Source: an uncultured Chloroflexota bacterium
Lineage (GTDB): Bacteria; Chloroflexota; Anaerolineae; Promineifilales; Promineifilaceae
Assembly: GCA_937958365.1 (NCBI GenBank)
Contig: CALFEW010000454.1
Span: forward strand, 1-7,297
Length of the DNA stretch: 7,297 nt
Direction of reading: 5' to 3'
Shown: one piece after another, positions 6,256 to 7,297 of the stretch
Numbering within the stretch: the first letter of the stretch is position 1
Layout: each line of letters opens with the position of its first letter
The notes under the pieces: model-generated
Database searches by the model: none
The model's input: the letters and a program-made list of their open reading frames with translations, nothing else
Told to the model about the DNA's origin: nothing
Position numbers and translations under genes: made by a program

Positions 6256-6621
6256 ATGAACGAGCGACAGATGTTAGGGCGATGGGGCGAATCGGTGGCG
6301 GCGACCTATCTGGAGGCGCAAGGCTACCAGATCGTGGTGCGCAACTGGCGCTGCCGCCAGGGGGAGGTTGATCTGGTCGCCAGGGCAGGCGCGGAGTGGG
6401 TGTTTGTGGAAGTAAAAACCCGGCGGGGTCAGGATATGGGCGCGCCGGAAGAGGGGCTGACGGCCGTTAAACAAAAAAAGCTGCTGGCCGTGGCCCAGGA
6501 ATACATGCTGGCGCACGATCTGGACGCCGATTGGCGCATTGATCTGGTGGCCGTCGAGCTAGACAAAACCGGCAAACTGCTGCGCTGTGAGCATGTGCCG
6601 AACGCGGTGTTGGGTTGGTGA
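6256..6621 (+). CDS. yraN: YraN/UPF0102 family nuclease-like protein
   Basis: A 121-residue soluble protein with the family pattern in order: LGRWGESVAATYLEAQGY (7-24), RNWRCRQGEVDLVA (29-42) and FVEVKTRRG (50-58). GEVD (36-39) and EVK (52-54) match the acidic and lysine residues of the Holliday-junction-resolvase-like restriction endonuclease fold, so metal-dependent DNA cleavage is possible. The family's cellular role is not established. The length is normal. The ATG at 6256 was preferred because GGTGGA lies five bases before it; the in-frame ATG at 6250 would add two residues and has no spaced ribosome site. The gene follows the GT28 gene closely. One ACGGCCGT octamer encodes Thr-Ala-Val in the helix after the nuclease motif. 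Confidence 0.9.
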   Translation: MNERQMLGRWGESVAATYLEAQGYQIVVRNWRCRQGEVDLVARAGAEWVFVEVKTRRGQDMGAPEEGLTAVKQKKLLAVAQEYMLAHDLDADWRIDLVAVELDKTGKLLRCEHVPNAVLGW

Positions 6622-6626
6622 GGACA

Positions 6627-6699
6627 AAGATTGAAGATTAAAGATTGAAGACTGAAAGCCTGCTTTCTCTTCAATCTTCAATCTTCAATCTTCCATCTT
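6627..6699 (+). repeat. Heptanucleotide inverted-repeat element abutting the miaA start codon
   Basis: Four left units (AAGATTG, AAGATTA, AAGATTG, AAGACTG; 6627-6654) face four right units (CAATCTT three times, then CCATCTT; 6672-6699). The right units are the reverse complement of the left ones. The arms give a 28-bp stem with three mismatches, and AAAG (6655-6658) can add pairs with CTTT (6663-6666) inside the loop. The element fills the whole 78-base gap between the yraN stop and the miaA ATG apart from five bases. The units match those at 1957-2013 and the end of the array at 702-792. Confidence 0.85.
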
Positions 6700-7297
6700 A
6701 TGGACGACAAAAAACGCCCTTCGCAAAAACTTCTGGTCCTGGTGGGGCCAACGGCCGTTGGCAAAACGGCCCTATCGCTGCGCCTGGCGCAGGCGTGGAA
6801 CGGCGACATCATCTCCGCCGATTCGCGCCTGTTTTACCGGGGCATGGACGTGGGCACGGCCAAACCCACTGCCGCCGAACGGGCCATCGCGCCGCACCAC
6901 CTGATTGATATTTGTGAACCCGACGAGACGGTGACGTTGGGCGATTATCAGCAGGCGGCTTACCGGGCGATTGACGCGGTGTTGGCAAACGGCCGTTTGC
7001 CCATTTTGGTTGGCGGCACAGGTCAATACGTCGCGGCGGTGGTTGAAGGGTGGGGCATTCCGCGTGTTGCGCCACAGCCGGCGCTGCGGCAGGCGTTAAC
7101 GGCCGTCGGCGGCCCGGAACTAGCCCGCTGGCTGGCGGTATTGGACCCCGAAGCGGCGGCGCGGATTGATGCGCGCAACGTCCGCCGGGTGATTCGCGCC
7201 CTGGAAGTGACGTTGGTCACGGGCCAGCCCATCTCTGAATTGCAGCGCAAAACGCCGCCGCCCTACGACATTTGCCAGATTGGTCTGACGCGCGAGC
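6700..7297 (+). CDS. miaA: tRNA dimethylallyltransferase MiaA, 3'-partial
   Basis: 199 codons are seen of a protein usually near 300, cut by the window end. MiaA adds a dimethylallyl group from DMAPP to N6 of A37 in tRNAs reading U-starting codons. The Walker A loop is GPTAVGKT (16-23). ISADSRLFYRGMDVGTAKP (38-56) carries the catalytic Asp41 and matches the family, with Leu-Phe in place of the more common Gln-Val. HHLID (66-70), LVGGTGQY (103-110) and ARIDARNVRRVIRALEV (154-170) are all as expected. The ATG at 6700 is chosen because the next in-frame candidates would cut into the P-loop strand. There is no Shine-Dalgarno sequence before it, because the upstream bases are the repeat element. 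One octamer encodes part of the P-loop; two more lie downstream. The identification is secure. Confidence 0.95.
   Translation, partial: MDDKKRPSQKLLVLVGPTAVGKTALSLRLAQAWNGDIISADSRLFYRGMDVGTAKPTAAERAIAPHHLIDICEPDETVTLGDYQQAAYRAIDAVLANGRLPILVGGTGQYVAAVVEGWGIPRVAPQPALRQALTAVGGPELARWLAVLDPEAAARIDARNVRRVIRALEVTLVTGQPISELQRKTPPPYDICQIGLTRE

Larger units (their letters stand above)
306..7106. repeat. Dispersed palindromic octamer ACGGCCGT, 20 copies
   Basis: Perfect copies start at 306, 657, 912, 1149, 1368, 1512, 1649, 1900, 2267, 2435, 2672, 2735, 2961, 4438, 4853, 5451, 6460, 6751, 6989 and 7099. All are within the genes called here and none is intergenic. With base frequencies near 29% G or C and 21% A or T, about 0.2 copies would be expected in the window. 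Fourteen copies are read as Thr-Ala-Val, four as Asn/Asp-Gly-Arg and two as Leu-Arg-Pro, so all three frames occur. The copies are a scattered word, not a tandem array. Confidence 0.9.

Overview
The window is about 58-60% GC and holds seven genes, all on the + strand. The gene content suggests a Chloroflexota (Anaerolineae-like) bacterium. The evidence is a family-39-type membrane glycosyltransferase with tandem C-terminal beta-sandwich domains, an actinobacterial/chloroflexal-type transaldolase, a GT28 glycolipid synthase and dense short repeats. This taxonomic placement is inference from family resemblance, not a search result.

Layout. Bases 1-1958 are the 3' part of a multi-spanning membrane glycosyltransferase. 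Bases 2051-3148 encode transaldolase. A good sigma-70-type promoter and a leader hairpin precede a stand-alone cyclic-nucleotide-binding domain protein (3291-3803), which is closed by a strong intrinsic terminator (3833-3860). Bases 3920-7297 look like one transcription unit of a divergent CinA-family protein, a GT28 (MGDG-synthase/UgtP-like) glycosyltransferase, a YraN/UPF0102 protein and the first 199 codons of miaA (tRNA dimethylallyltransferase), cut by the window end. The genes do not form one pathway. They combine envelope glycan and glycolipid synthesis, pentose-phosphate metabolism, signalling and housekeeping functions. The miaA end lies within what resembles an ordinary chromosomal core region.

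The most unusual content is in the repeats, not the genes. (1) The palindromic octamer ACGGCCGT occurs 20 times in 7.3 kb, where roughly 0.2 is expected from base composition. All copies lie inside genes. In 14 of them the octamer encodes Thr-Ala-Val, and every Thr-Ala-Val tripeptide in the visible proteins is encoded by it. This resembles the cyanobacterial HIP1 phenomenon with a different word. (2) Three heptanucleotide-repeat elements sit inside the first gene (in frame), across its stop codon, and between yraN and miaA. The last forms a near-perfect 28-bp inverted repeat of AAGATTG/CAATCTT units that ends exactly at the miaA ATG and leaves no Shine-Dalgarno sequence. No CRISPR array, transposase, tRNA or rRNA gene was seen.
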